Below are positions 55,586-64,000 of a stretch of DNA of 64,000 bases, piece after piece; position 1 is the first letter of the stretch, and each line of letters opens with the position of its first letter. The stretch lies in the NCBI GenBank assembly GCA_944325435.1, contig CALVAC010000011.1, forward strand, positions 1 to 64,000. The letters run 5' to 3'. Made by a program: the position numbers and the translations under genes. This stretch comes from an uncultured Bacteroidales bacterium (GTDB taxonomy: Bacteria > Bacteroidota > Bacteroidia > Bacteroidales > UBA932). The notes below the pieces were generated by a model, which saw only the letters and a list, made by a program, of their open reading frames with translations, searched no databases and had not been told where the DNA came from.

Positions 55586-56917
55586 ATGAAGAAAGTCGCT
55601 ATTTTCTTGTTTTCTGCCGTCCTGATGATAATGGGCGGCGATGTGCTTTCCGCCCAGGGCAAGTACGGTGCAGACAGCGCGGAGTGCATCAAATATCTTT
55701 CCTATTATCAGGAATATTTCAAGCAGAAGAATTATGATGAAGCCATTCCTCACTGGAGAAAGGCTTTTGCACTTTGTCCTCCTACTGCGAACCAGACAAT
55801 GCTGGTGAACGGTGCCGTAATGTACCGTAACCTTATCAAGGAGAACAGCAGGAACTCCGTGTACAGGGAGGCTCTTGTGGACTCTCTGCTGCTTATAGAC
55901 GAGGTCAGGGCGCAGAATTACCCGAGATATGCCACTACTGCATACAACAACCTCGGACTGGACATGATCAACTATGTCAAGAATGACAACATGAGACTGT
56001 ATGAGGGTCTTTCCAAGGTCATAGAAATCAACAAGGACAAGACTGTCCCTAACATTTTCCTCTTTCAGTTCAATGCCGCTATCGCCCTCTATCAGGATGG
56101 ACAGCTCGGCACGGAGGATATTCTCAATGTATATGACCAGTCTATGGGCTATCTTGAGAAACTACAGGCAGCGGATCCATCCAACGCTACCAATGAAAAG
56201 ATAAGCAGCGCAATCGAGGACCTGTTCCTGACAAGCAATGTGGCAGGATGCGATGATCTTGTGAATCTTTTCACTCCGAGGCTTGCTGCGGCTCCAGATG
56301 ATCTTGCGCTTGCTTCCAACATAGTCAGGATGCTGAGCATGGCGGAGGACTGCACGGACAACGATCTCTTTGTGCAGGCTGCCACTACAATGCACAGGCT
56401 TGACCCTTCACACAATTCCGCATATTTCCTCTACAGGGTATATTCACTCCGTGGAGATGTGGACAACGCCGAGAAAATGATGCAGGAGGCCATAGATTCC
56501 GAGGATTCTGATGCCGAGCAGGATGCCGAATACTATTTCGAGCTTGCTACATTCTGCTACAAGAACAACCGCAGTGCCGACTCCTATAAATATATCCTTA
56601 AATGTATGGAAATGGATGCAGATGGTAATCTGAAGGCAAAGTCATATCTGCTTGCAGGTACAATCTGGGGGTCTACGGTATGCAAGGGTAACGAGATAGA
56701 GGTCAGGGCACCTTACTGGGTCGCTGTTGACTATATGAACAAGGCCAAGGCAGCGGATCCATCCCTTGCTGATGAGTGCAACAACTATATCTCCCAGTAT
56801 AGGACATACTATCCTACTACAGGTGATGCATTCATGTATGACCTCACTGATGGCCAGTCATACACCGTGTCATGCAACGGCATGACAGCCACTACAACAG
56901 TAAGGACACAGCAGTAG
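55586..56917 (+). CDS. Exported tetratricopeptide-repeat protein
   Basis: A 443-residue secreted protein with a signal peptide (MKKVAIFLFSAVLMIMGGDVLSA) and several TPR-like helical pairs (YYQEYFKQKNYDEAIPHWRKAF broken across 38-60, and later DYMNKAKAADPSL). It likely scaffolds an envelope complex. It lies between the barrel gene and lptC, an arrangement I recall from other Bacteroidales. Twenty bases separate it from the barrel gene and five from lptC. Confidence 0.75.
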   Translation: MKKVAIFLFSAVLMIMGGDVLSAQGKYGADSAECIKYLSYYQEYFKQKNYDEAIPHWRKAFALCPPTANQTMLVNGAVMYRNLIKENSRNSVYREALVDSLLLIDEVRAQNYPRYATTAYNNLGLDMINYVKNDNMRLYEGLSKVIEINKDKTVPNIFLFQFNAAIALYQDGQLGTEDILNVYDQSMGYLEKLQAADPSNATNEKISSAIEDLFLTSNVAGCDDLVNLFTPRLAAAPDDLALASNIVRMLSMAEDCTDNDLFVQAATTMHRLDPSHNSAYFLYRVYSLRGDVDNAEKMMQEAIDSEDSDAEQDAEYYFELATFCYKNNRSADSYKYILKCMEMDADGNLKAKSYLLAGTIWGSTVCKGNEIEVRAPYWVAVDYMNKAKAADPSLADECNNYISQYRTYYPTTGDAFMYDLTDGQSYTVSCNGMTATTTVRTQQ

Positions 56918-56922
56918 TTTTG

Positions 56923-57552
56923 GTGCGTACGGAAACCATAAGGAGAATTGCGATGACTGCAACCGCCACGGCGGTTGCTTTCATCGTTTATTCCTGTAAA
57001 GGCAAGCTGGAGATGACAGGGACGGTGGATCTCGAGGAAACCCCTGTCCAGACTGTAGATGATATGTTTGTCGTCCAGACTGAGAACGGCCTTCTGCAGA
57101 TGAGGATGGAGTCGCCCTTGATGGAGAGGTATGAGAACGACAGCCTTTCATACGAAATATTTCCTAAGGGTATAGAGGTGTACGGATACAACGAGGAAGG
57201 GCTGCTGGAGACCGAGCTTACATCCGACAATGCCAGGCATCTGAGCTACAAGGATGGGCGGGAAAGCTGGGAGGCTTTCGGCAATGTGGTGGTGAAGAAT
57301 ATAATCAATCAGGAGAGGATGGAGACAGACACGCTCTACTGGGACAGGAAGAACGAGAAACTTTTCACCCATTGCTATGTGAAGCTGTTCTCTCCTGATG
57401 GTTTCATGCAGGGTTACGGTATGGAATCTGACCAGAGGGCAAGGAGATCAGTGATAAAGAAACCGTTCAACAGTTTCGGATATCTTAACCAGGATACGAC
57501 TGCCGTGAAGATAGACTCCGTCAATTTTATAGGTCCTCTGCTAAAAAAATAG
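56923..57552 (+). CDS. lptC: LptC-like lipopolysaccharide-export protein
   Basis: A 209-residue periplasmic, membrane-anchored protein that receives lipopolysaccharide from LptB2FG and passes it to LptA. The OstA/LptC fold appears as repeated strands (MEVYGYNEEG-like IEVYGYNEEGLLETELTSD, ARHLSYKDGRESWEAFGNVV). The start is taken as GTG 56923, 5 bases after the previous stop, giving an n-region RTETIRRIAM; ATG at 56953 would lose the charges. VYSC may be a lipobox. Confidence 0.75.
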   Translation: MRTETIRRIAMTATATAVAFIVYSCKGKLEMTGTVDLEETPVQTVDDMFVVQTENGLLQMRMESPLMERYENDSLSYEIFPKGIEVYGYNEEGLLETELTSDNARHLSYKDGRESWEAFGNVVVKNIINQERMETDTLYWDRKNEKLFTHCYVKLFSPDGFMQGYGMESDQRARRSVIKKPFNSFGYLNQDTTAVKIDSVNFIGPLLKK

Positions 57553-57574
57553 TGGTGTTTTGGATGAAAATTGC

Positions 57575-57582
57575 TATCTTCG
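57575..57582 (+). promoter_or_regulatory. Possible -7 element upstream of ppiD
   Basis: TATCTTCG differs by one base from TAnnTTTG and is followed by the GCACCCC often seen after such sites; no clear -33 element is present. Confidence 0.3.
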
Positions 57583-57653
57583 CACCCCATATATGGAAGT
57601 CATCTGGAATTTCAGGTGCTTCATTATCAGGAAATAATTAAAAAAGCAATAAT

Positions 57654-59747
57654 ATGGCGCTTCTTGAAAAGATCCGTGTAAAACTCGGAGTGTTCATTTC
57701 AGTTGTCATTGCACTGGCTCTGCTGTCGTTCATTATCGACCCGGGCACTCTCCAGTCAGTGTCAGCTACCATGTCATCCAAGTATGATGTGGGTAAAATA
57801 AACGGTAAATCTGTATCATACAACGAATTCCAGAAAGATGTCGAGGAGTTTACGACAATCAGCGAGATGCTGAGCGGCAGTGCCGTGCACAGCGAGCAGC
57901 AGCAGGAGATGATAAGGAATTCAGTGTGGCAGTCCCTGATAGACAAGTATATGTTCTATCATAATGCAAAGGATGCAGGTCTCAATGTAGGGGATGCGGA
58001 GCTTCTTGATCTGACTACCGGAGATATGGTGTCTCCTATGATAGCACAGATATTCCGCGATGAGAGCGGGAATTTCTCCCTTGATGTCCTCAAGCAGTTT
58101 ACCCAGACCGCTGGCAGCGATCCGAGCGGGAATATGTTGAACCTGTGGGATTATCTCCAGACATCTGTCTATACCCAGCAGCTCTACGCGAAGTACGGTT
58201 CTCTCTTTACGCAAAGTGACTATACCAATCCTCTGATGCTTACAAAGGAGATGGAGTGGAACAACAACACTACCGATGTTGAGTTCGTGATGGTACCTTT
58301 CGGCTATGCGCAGGATTCGACCATTACAGTCAGCGACAAGGAAATCAGGGCGTATTACAAGTCGCACAGGCATCTTTATGAACAGCCTGCAAGCCGCGAC
58401 ATCGAGTATGTGGTGTTCGAGGTAGAGCCATCGGAGGAGGATATAGCGGAGTCGACATCACAGGCGGATGAACTTCACAACGAATTTATCGGCACTGACA
58501 ATGTGAAGAGTTTCCTGCTGAGGAATTCCGACAGGCAGTATTCTGAATACTGGTACAGGGCAGGGGAGCTGAACACCGTATCATCCGATGTAAACGATTT
58601 TGTGTTCGGTGAAAACGGAGACAAGGGAAGCACTTCCCCTCTGTTCAGGAAAGGCAACACTTTCTACGCAGCAAAGGTTATGGATGAGCAGATGGTCCCT
58701 GATTCCGTATATGTAAGGCATATCCTGCTCCAGGGTGATGATGAGGCTCTTGCAGACAGCCTTGTCACAGTGCTCAGGAAAGGGACTGACAGTTTCTCCA
58801 ATGTGGCGGCTATGTATTCTGCAGACCAGAACACAAATGTACCTGAAAGGGGAGACATAGGCTGGATGACCCAGTCGTATATGATTCCGGGTATGGAGTC
58901 TGTCCTGACGGCAAGAACCGGTGAGATATTCACCATAGACACGGATTATGGAAAACATATAGTCGAAGTTACGCAAAGGACAGAGCCGGTGGACAAGAAG
59001 CAGGTCGCTATCTTCGAGAAGGCCATAATACCTTCAAAGGCGACATACAACAGCTTCTATTCGAAAGCGAATACCCTTGCTACCAAGGCAGCGGGCAAAT
59101 ATGAGGATTTCGCGGCTGCAGTGGCCGAGGAAGGTCTTTATGCCCATCCTGTCAACAGGATGCTCGAGAGTTCTTCACGGCTCGGGTCAATAGATGATAC
59201 CAAAGAGGTGACAAGGTGGGTCTTCGATGCCAAGAAAGGTCAGGCTTCCAATGTGATTACCGTAAACAATGACTATTTCTTCGTGGTCGCTGTCAAGGAT
59301 GTTCACAAGGAAGGCTATGCGACAGTGCAGGAAATGGCCTCATCAATAAGGAATATACTCTATAGCCAGAAAGCTGGGGAGAAGAAGACAGCTGAAGTGG
59401 CCGAGAAGATCAGCGGGCTCGGCAGTATGCAGGCCATTGCGGATGCTCTCGGAACTACAGTCAGCACATCTGACAATGTGACTTTCGCTTCCCTTACCAG
59501 CCAGGGACTCGACCCTAAGTTCATAGGTGCCGTATCAGTGGCTGAGCCTGGCGTTATATGCGGTCCTCTTACAGGCAATATAGGGGTGTATGTGTATAAG
59601 GTGAAGTCTCATGACACGGGGGCATTCTATACAGAGGATGATGCAAAGACGCGCGATGCCCAGATGGCTCAGTACAGTTCACAGATGCTTCTGCCTGTAA
59701 TGATGCAGGATGCCGATGTGAAGGACAACCGCGCAAGATTCTATTAG
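57654..59747 (+). CDS. ppiD: PpiD/SurA-type periplasmic peptidyl-prolyl isomerase
   Basis: A 697-residue membrane-anchored chaperone that helps fold envelope proteins. One N-terminal membrane helix (about 11-28) is followed by a SurA_N-like helical domain (INGKSVSYNEFQKDVEEF). A parvulin domain at about 350-445 carries VRHILLQGDD, GDIGWMTQSYMIPGMES and YGKHIVEVTQR. A 100-bp gap after lptC may hold its own promoter. In other Bacteroidales I recall a CNNM/CorC-type gene at this place, and none is seen here. A strong terminator follows. Confidence 0.88.
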   Translation: MALLEKIRVKLGVFISVVIALALLSFIIDPGTLQSVSATMSSKYDVGKINGKSVSYNEFQKDVEEFTTISEMLSGSAVHSEQQQEMIRNSVWQSLIDKYMFYHNAKDAGLNVGDAELLDLTTGDMVSPMIAQIFRDESGNFSLDVLKQFTQTAGSDPSGNMLNLWDYLQTSVYTQQLYAKYGSLFTQSDYTNPLMLTKEMEWNNNTTDVEFVMVPFGYAQDSTITVSDKEIRAYYKSHRHLYEQPASRDIEYVVFEVEPSEEDIAESTSQADELHNEFIGTDNVKSFLLRNSDRQYSEYWYRAGELNTVSSDVNDFVFGENGDKGSTSPLFRKGNTFYAAKVMDEQMVPDSVYVRHILLQGDDEALADSLVTVLRKGTDSFSNVAAMYSADQNTNVPERGDIGWMTQSYMIPGMESVLTARTGEIFTIDTDYGKHIVEVTQRTEPVDKKQVAIFEKAIIPSKATYNSFYSKANTLATKAAGKYEDFAAAVAEEGLYAHPVNRMLESSSRLGSIDDTKEVTRWVFDAKKGQASNVITVNNDYFFVVAVKDVHKEGYATVQEMASSIRNILYSQKAGEKKTAEVAEKISGLGSMQAIADALGTTVSTSDNVTFASLTSQGLDPKFIGAVSVAEPGVICGPLTGNIGVYVYKVKSHDTGAFYTEDDAKTRDAQMAQYSSQMLLPVMMQDADVKDNRARFY

Positions 59748-59765
59748 GATTGTCATTCTGTACGG

Positions 59766-59804
59766 AAAAAAGGGATGATTTTCATTTTGGATCATCCCTT
59801 TTTT
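59766..59804. terminator. Bidirectional terminator between ppiD and ychF
   Basis: Fourteen-base perfect arms (59766-59779 and 59791-59804) with an A-run on one side and T-run on the other serve both convergent genes. The stem core GGGATGAT resembles the terminators at 31003 and 46137. Confidence 0.9.
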
Positions 59805-59908
59805 TGTATTGCAATCAATGTACGCAAAGACGCGACAGAATATGCGTATCAGATTCTCGAAACACTTTCTATAGAAGTGTTTTTGTATGAAGGATTACCC
59901 CGTGTGAT

Positions 59909-61012
59909 TCAGACATTGAAGAGGAAGTGCATAATGTCACCGTCATGGACTACATAGTCCTTGCCCTCGATGCCGAGTTTGCCGGCAGCGCGGCAGGCAG
60001 CCTCTGATTTAAGTTCGATGAAGTCTTCGTATTTGATGACTTCGGCACGGATAAAGCCTTTCTCGAAGTCGGAATGGATGACACCGGCTGCCTTAGGAGC
60101 CTTGTCACCCTTGCTGATGGTCCAGGCGCGGCATTCATCGGCTCCTGCAGTGAAGAATGTCTGTAGATTCAGCAGGGAATATGCGTGCTGGATAAGACGG
60201 ACCACACCGGATTCCTCGAGTCCCATTTCCTCCAGAAACATCTGACGCTCCTCGTATGTTTCCAGTTCTGCTATGTCAGACTCTATTTTGGCGGCAATTA
60301 CAAGGATTTCAGCATTCTCATCCTTGACAGCCTCGCGTACCTTGTCCACGTATCCGTTGCCAGCGGCTGCGGATGCTTCATCCACATTGCAGACATACAT
60401 CACCGGCTTGTTGGTCAGGAGGAACAGGTCTTTTGCAAGCTGCTGGTCCTCGGGATTGTCAAGAACGACAGTCCTGCAGGATTTACCCTGCTCCAGCACT
60501 GCCTTGTAGGTCTGCAGCAGTTCCATAAGTCTCTTCGCGCTCTTGTCCCCACCGGCCTGAGCCTGCTTCTGTACCTTTGCAAGACGGTTCTCTACAGTCT
60601 CCAGGTCCTTGAGCTGCAGCTCCATATCGATGACCTCCTTGTCACGGACAGGGTCCACGCTTCCATCTACGTGTACAATGTTCGGGTCATCGAAACACCT
60701 GAGTACATGCAGTATGGCATCTGTCTCGCGGATGTTGGCAAGGAACTGGTTGCCTAGACCCTCTCCCTTGCTCGCACCTTTCACGAGACCTGCAATGTCC
60801 ACAATCTCCACGGTCGCAGGAACGACACGTTTCGGGTTGCAGAGCTTCTCCAGTTCCTCAAGACGCTTGTCAGGCACAATCGTGGAGCCGATGTTAGGCT
60901 CGATGGTACAGAAAGGGAAATTTGCGCTCTGGGCCTTTCCCGAGCTTATGCAGTTGAAAAGGGTGGATTTTCCCACATTGGGAAGTCCTACTATTCCGCA
61001 CTTCAGTGACAT
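59909..61012 (-). CDS. ychF: Redox-regulated ATPase YchF
   Basis: A 367-residue Obg-family NTPase that prefers ATP. G1 GLPNVGKST at about 8-16, then DIAGLVKGASKGEGLGNQFL, NVDE in place of NKxD (which explains the ATP preference), and a TGS-like C-terminus ending KDYVVHDGDIMHFLFNV. It is transcribed alone. Confidence 0.97.
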   Translation of the reverse strand: MSLKCGIVGLPNVGKSTLFNCISSGKAQSANFPFCTIEPNIGSTIVPDKRLEELEKLCNPKRVVPATVEIVDIAGLVKGASKGEGLGNQFLANIRETDAILHVLRCFDDPNIVHVDGSVDPVRDKEVIDMELQLKDLETVENRLAKVQKQAQAGGDKSAKRLMELLQTYKAVLEQGKSCRTVVLDNPEDQQLAKDLFLLTNKPVMYVCNVDEASAAAGNGYVDKVREAVKDENAEILVIAAKIESDIAELETYEERQMFLEEMGLEESGVVRLIQHAYSLLNLQTFFTAGADECRAWTISKGDKAPKAAGVIHSDFEKGFIRAEVIKYEDFIELKSEAACRAAGKLGIEGKDYVVHDGDIMHFLFNV

Positions 61013-61157
61013 GTTCTATCGTTTTAACAGGGCGGCAAATTTACAAATTATTCAGGCATTTCACCACATTTTTCTTTTTTAAGGTATTTTTTCCGTTTTG
61101 TGGGGCGATATTGTGGCGGTGGCCATAAGCAGAATGTGAAACGAAACAGGGTGGGAT

Positions 61158-62507
61158 ATGTTGAGAATATGTGTGGTTATATTTATGGCTGTCCTTACCG
61201 GAACCTTATCCTCCGGGTGGATTGCCGTATCTTCCGTCAGAAGCAGTAACGGTCCGGTGGAAGAGGGGAACAGTCTGCTGGTGATGTTCTGGAATATAGA
61301 GAACATGTTTGACTACAGGGACTCCGGGACAGGGGAGAGCGACACCGAATTTTCCTCTTTCGGCCAGAGGAGATGGACAAAATCAAGGTTCTATGCTAAA
61401 TGCAACGCAATTGCCAAGTCTGTCCTGTGGATAGCTGACAGCAAGGGACGGCTGCCGGATGTGATAGGGTTTGCAGAGGTCGAGAATGCCTTTGCTGTCA
61501 GGTCCATTATCGGTGCGACAGCATTGAAGAAATGCGGGTACAGTATGGTGCATTTCGACTCTCCTGACAGCAGGGGCATAGATGTGGCCCTGCTCTACAG
61601 GGATGATGTCTTTGAAAAACTGTCGGCAAGGTCCTGTCATATCTATGGGGAATATGACGGCCAGTCTGATGGGCATGACTCCGGTCCGGAACCGGTCCGT
61701 GTACAGCAGGAGCAGGAAAAATCCTGTTGTGATAATGCGGAGTGCGGGATCCGTCAGGCAGAACTGATGGGAACGAGGGACATCCTGCTGGTATCGTTGA
61801 AGCACAGGACAGATGGGCTGACCTATCATTTCCTGGTCAATCACCATCCGTCCAAATATGGAGGGGCGAAGGCATCGGAGGGACGCAGGAGGATTGCGAT
61901 GCGGACTCTCAGGAATCTCTGCGATTCTCTCTCGGCTTCCGGAGAAAGCAAGTCTGCAGCTGTCGTGGCTGGCGTAGACGATATTGCCGGACCTGCTGGC
62001 GACGGTGATGTGCGGATAATCGCGATGGGGGATTTCAATGATACTCCCTCGGGAGGGCCGTTCGACATACTGTGCGGCGGGAATGGACTGGCGGAGAGAG
62101 ACCATAATGCAATGGAAAACAGCGGAGGAGGGCAAACAGCTCCGGTTCGTCCGGATGATGATTGGAGGATCTGGACCGATGCGGAAAGGAGTGGCTTTGG
62201 GCGGGGACGGAATGTGATGGTCAATCTCGGTGACGGGCTTGAAGACAGGGGAGAGGGGACTATCAGATACGGAGGGAAATGGGAACTGATAGATATGTTC
62301 ATCGTATCACGTTCTCTTGCAGGTCAGTCGACAGCCGCTGATTGCGAGTCCGGACGGCGGTGCAGGATGGAAGTTGTCAGAATCCCTTTCCTGATGACAA
62401 GGGACAATACCCATGTCGGAGACAGGCCGCTGCGGACATATTCCGGGCCCCGGTATCTTGGAGGGGTAAGCGACCATTGTCCTATTGTCCTTACTGTCAG
62501 GCGTTGA
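61158..62507 (+). CDS. Secreted endonuclease/exonuclease/phosphatase-family protein
   Basis: A 449-residue exported hydrolase of the EEP superfamily (signal peptide about 1-22). Active-site motifs: FWNIENMFD near 43-51, GFAEVEN (metal-binding Glu) near 98-104, GDFNDTPS near 292-299 and SDHCPIV (His) near the end. A Gly-rich, charged insertion separates them (about 155-180). Substrate could be nucleic acid or phosphorylated small molecules or lipids; sequence does not tell. No neighbour points to a role. Confidence 0.85.
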   Translation: MLRICVVIFMAVLTGTLSSGWIAVSSVRSSNGPVEEGNSLLVMFWNIENMFDYRDSGTGESDTEFSSFGQRRWTKSRFYAKCNAIAKSVLWIADSKGRLPDVIGFAEVENAFAVRSIIGATALKKCGYSMVHFDSPDSRGIDVALLYRDDVFEKLSARSCHIYGEYDGQSDGHDSGPEPVRVQQEQEKSCCDNAECGIRQAELMGTRDILLVSLKHRTDGLTYHFLVNHHPSKYGGAKASEGRRRIAMRTLRNLCDSLSASGESKSAAVVAGVDDIAGPAGDGDVRIIAMGDFNDTPSGGPFDILCGGNGLAERDHNAMENSGGGQTAPVRPDDDWRIWTDAERSGFGRGRNVMVNLGDGLEDRGEGTIRYGGKWELIDMFIVSRSLAGQSTAADCESGRRCRMEVVRIPFLMTRDNTHVGDRPLRTYSGPRYLGGVSDHCPIVLTVRR

Positions 62508-62530
62508 TGTCAGGTGAGGAAAAATTAAAA

Positions 62531-62561
62531 TTGGAATGTAGGAGAAAAATCAATACCTTTG
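62531..62561 (+). promoter_or_regulatory. Promoter of galK
   Basis: A TTGG (-33-like) at 62531-62534 and TACCTTTG (-7) at 62554-62561 lie 19 bp apart, giving a leader of about 100 bases before galK. Confidence 0.65.
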
Positions 62562-62585
62562 AATGATTTTGTTTTCGCTGCTCCG

Positions 62586-62635
62586 GCAACCCGGAACGTC
62601 ACCGGATTCCTAGGCTGACGGCAAGGGACGGTTGC
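62586..62635 (+). promoter_or_regulatory. Folded leader segment of galK
   Basis: GCAACC (62586) pairs with GGTTGC (62630), and CGTCA (62597) with TGACG (62616), making a two-tier stem in the 5' leader. It may stabilise the mRNA or regulate translation. Confidence 0.4.
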
Positions 62636-62670
62636 AGGCACAGACTGAAGAATAACTAATAACTACAGAC

Positions 62671-63804
62671 ATGAAAGAAAGAATAGCAGAGAAGTTCAAG
62701 ACTCTCTTCGGCGAAGAAGGCGATTTCTTCGCATCGGCAGGAAGGATAAACCTTATCGGCGAGCATACCGACTATAACGGAGGATTCGTATTCCCGGGGG
62801 CAGTTGACAAGGGTATTATTGCGGAAATCAGGCTCAACGGGACAGACAAGGTATGCGCGTATGCCCTTGACCTTGATGAATACTGCGAATTCGGGCTCAA
62901 CGAGGAGGACCTTCCGAACCAGAGCTGGGCAAGATATATCTTCGGCGTATGCCGCGAGACCATCAAGAGGGGAGGCAAGATTGCCGGATTCAATACAGTA
63001 TTTGCCGGGGATGTCCCTCTCGGGGCGGGAATGTCATCTTCCGCTGCCCTTGAAAGCACGTTCGCATTCGCCCTCAATTATCTTTTCGATCTCGGGATCG
63101 ACAAGTTCGAGCTTGCAAAGATCGGGCAGGCTACAGAGCACAACTATTGCGGGGTCAACTGCGGCATAATGGACCAGTTCGCTTCCGTTTTCGGAAAGAA
63201 AGGCAACCTCATCCGTCTCGACTGCCGTTCTCTCGAATATGAATATTTCCCGTTCGACCCGGGCCAGCACGGATACCGCCTTGTGCTCCTTAACTCCTGT
63301 GTAAAGCACGAGCTTGTAGGCTCACCTTACAATGACCGCCGCGCTTCATGCGAGAGGGTGGCCAAGGCTCTCGGCCAGGAATTCCTGCGCGGAGCTACAA
63401 TGGAGCAGCTCGATGCCATCAAGGACAGGATTTCCGAGGAGGATTACAAGAGGGCGCATTATGTGATAGGCGAGGAGAAGAGGGTGCTCGATGTCTGCGA
63501 TGCACTTGCAAAAGGAGATTACGAGACGGTTGGAAAGAGGATGTACGAGACACACTGGGGACTCTCAAAGGACTATGAGGTCTCATGCGAGGAGCTTGAC
63601 TTCCTGGCGGAGACTGCAGAGAAATGCGGGGTTACCGGATGCCGTATAATGGGCGGAGGTTTCGGAGGATGCACCATCAACCTTGTCAAGGAAGAGCTTT
63701 ACGACAGGTTCATCGCCACGGCATCCGAGGAGTTCTGCAAGAAGTTCGGCCACGAGCCTAAGGTCATCGATGTCGTGATCAGCGACGGAGCCAGAAAACT
63801 GTAG
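62671..63804 (+). CDS. galK: Galactokinase
   Basis: A 377-residue GHMP kinase that phosphorylates galactose to galactose-1-phosphate in the Leloir pathway. Signature GRINLIGEHTDYNGG at about 24-38, the ATP-binding GDVPLGAGMSSSAALES at about 113-129, and MGGGFGGCTINL near the C-terminus. The start at 62671 matches the family. No other gal gene is adjacent in the window. Confidence 0.97.
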   Translation: MKERIAEKFKTLFGEEGDFFASAGRINLIGEHTDYNGGFVFPGAVDKGIIAEIRLNGTDKVCAYALDLDEYCEFGLNEEDLPNQSWARYIFGVCRETIKRGGKIAGFNTVFAGDVPLGAGMSSSAALESTFAFALNYLFDLGIDKFELAKIGQATEHNYCGVNCGIMDQFASVFGKKGNLIRLDCRSLEYEYFPFDPGQHGYRLVLLNSCVKHELVGSPYNDRRASCERVAKALGQEFLRGATMEQLDAIKDRISEEDYKRAHYVIGEEKRVLDVCDALAKGDYETVGKRMYETHWGLSKDYEVSCEELDFLAETAEKCGVTGCRIMGGGFGGCTINLVKEELYDRFIATASEEFCKKFGHEPKVIDVVISDGARKL

Positions 63805-63813
63805 TCTCCGCTG

Positions 63814-64000
63814 TCACTTCATAATGGAATTGAGCCAGGAAGCGTCGATCCGTTCGAATCCGCTTCCTGGTTTTATATGCGGATTGCGCGAGACTATACC
63901 CTGACAGTCCTCATATACATTGTAGCCTATATCCACACCGGTCATTCTGCCGTCTGACGGATACATGAATGTGATGAGCCTGCCGTCTCCGTCCCCATAA
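63814..64000 (-). CDS. C-terminal fragment of an unrecognised protein (runs off the window)
   Basis: The minus strand is open from the window edge to a TGA at 63814-63816 (62 codons, sequence ending RIDASWLNSIMK), with protein-like composition (LITFMYPSDGRMTGVDIGYN). No family was recognised. Its last codons overlap the galK terminator, leaving nine bases between the two convergent stops. Confidence 0.5.
   Translation of the reverse strand, partial: YGDGDGRLITFMYPSDGRMTGVDIGYNVYEDCQGIVSRNPHIKPGSGFERIDASWLNSIMK
63835..63875 (+). terminator. Terminator of galK
   Basis: Ten-base perfect arms (CCAGGAAGCG at 63835, CGCTTCCTGG at 63861) with a 16-base loop are followed by TTTTA. The loop contains a chance tRNA T-loop-like GTTCGAATC. 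Confidence 0.8.

Noticed and set aside
63845..63862. GTTCGAATC resembling a tRNA T-loop
   Set aside because: It is the loop of the galK terminator; no acceptor, D or anticodon arms can be placed around it.

Overview
The window is chromosomal DNA of a Bacteroidota bacterium, most likely a gut-type Bacteroidales. The signs are SusC/SusD pairs, a one-protein hybrid two-component regulator, BACON, fimbrillin and DUF4249 proteins, SPII lipoproteins with typical lipoboxes, and promoters of the Bacteroidetes -33 TTTG / -7 TAnnTTTG type. The genus cannot be fixed from what is visible.

Positions 1-31,000 are one polysaccharide utilization locus. On the minus strand a hybrid two-component sensor/regulator heads an operon with a GH2 enzyme, a fusion of a flavin oxidoreductase to a GH130-like domain, and an SGNH esterase. 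Divergently, the plus strand encodes an unassigned alpha/alpha-toroid protein, a BACON-GH43 lipoprotein, two GH105 unsaturated-uronyl hydrolases, a SusC/SusD pair and two BIG2 surface lipoproteins. It continues with an SGNH esterase, a Ser-type sulfatase and, from its own promoter, a fimbrillin-like lipoprotein. The last four proteins before the fimbrillin share one discoidin-like domain. Two near-identical operators, each a direct repeat of TTTGAGA at 21 bp, lie at exactly the same distance from a -7 element before the first plus-strand gene and before the fimbrillin-like gene. They are the best candidates for the regulator's binding sites. The enzyme set suggests a sulfated, acylated, uronic-acid-containing glycan that is first cut by a lyase. 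No known lyase is recognisable, so the toroid protein is the prime candidate for that activity.

Positions 31,000-64,000 are mostly housekeeping: glyS; sufS-sufE-sufT-folK; ruvA; ybeY-mnmG; a TonB-family protein; hflX; a TonB-dependent receptor with its DUF4249 partner; an unknown lipoprotein with a long structured leader; sdhAB without sdhC; ruvB; mfd; an envelope cluster of coaX, outer-membrane protein, TPR protein, lptC and ppiD; ychF; an EEP-family protein; and galK. Two parS-like sites lie in and beside mnmG, one of them inside a perfect 40-bp palindrome, which suggests the region is near the replication origin. The gene-free gap at 36,194-36,719 also holds a candidate folded RNA and dispersed intergenic repeats. 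No tRNA, rRNA, CRISPR array, insertion sequence or phage gene was seen.
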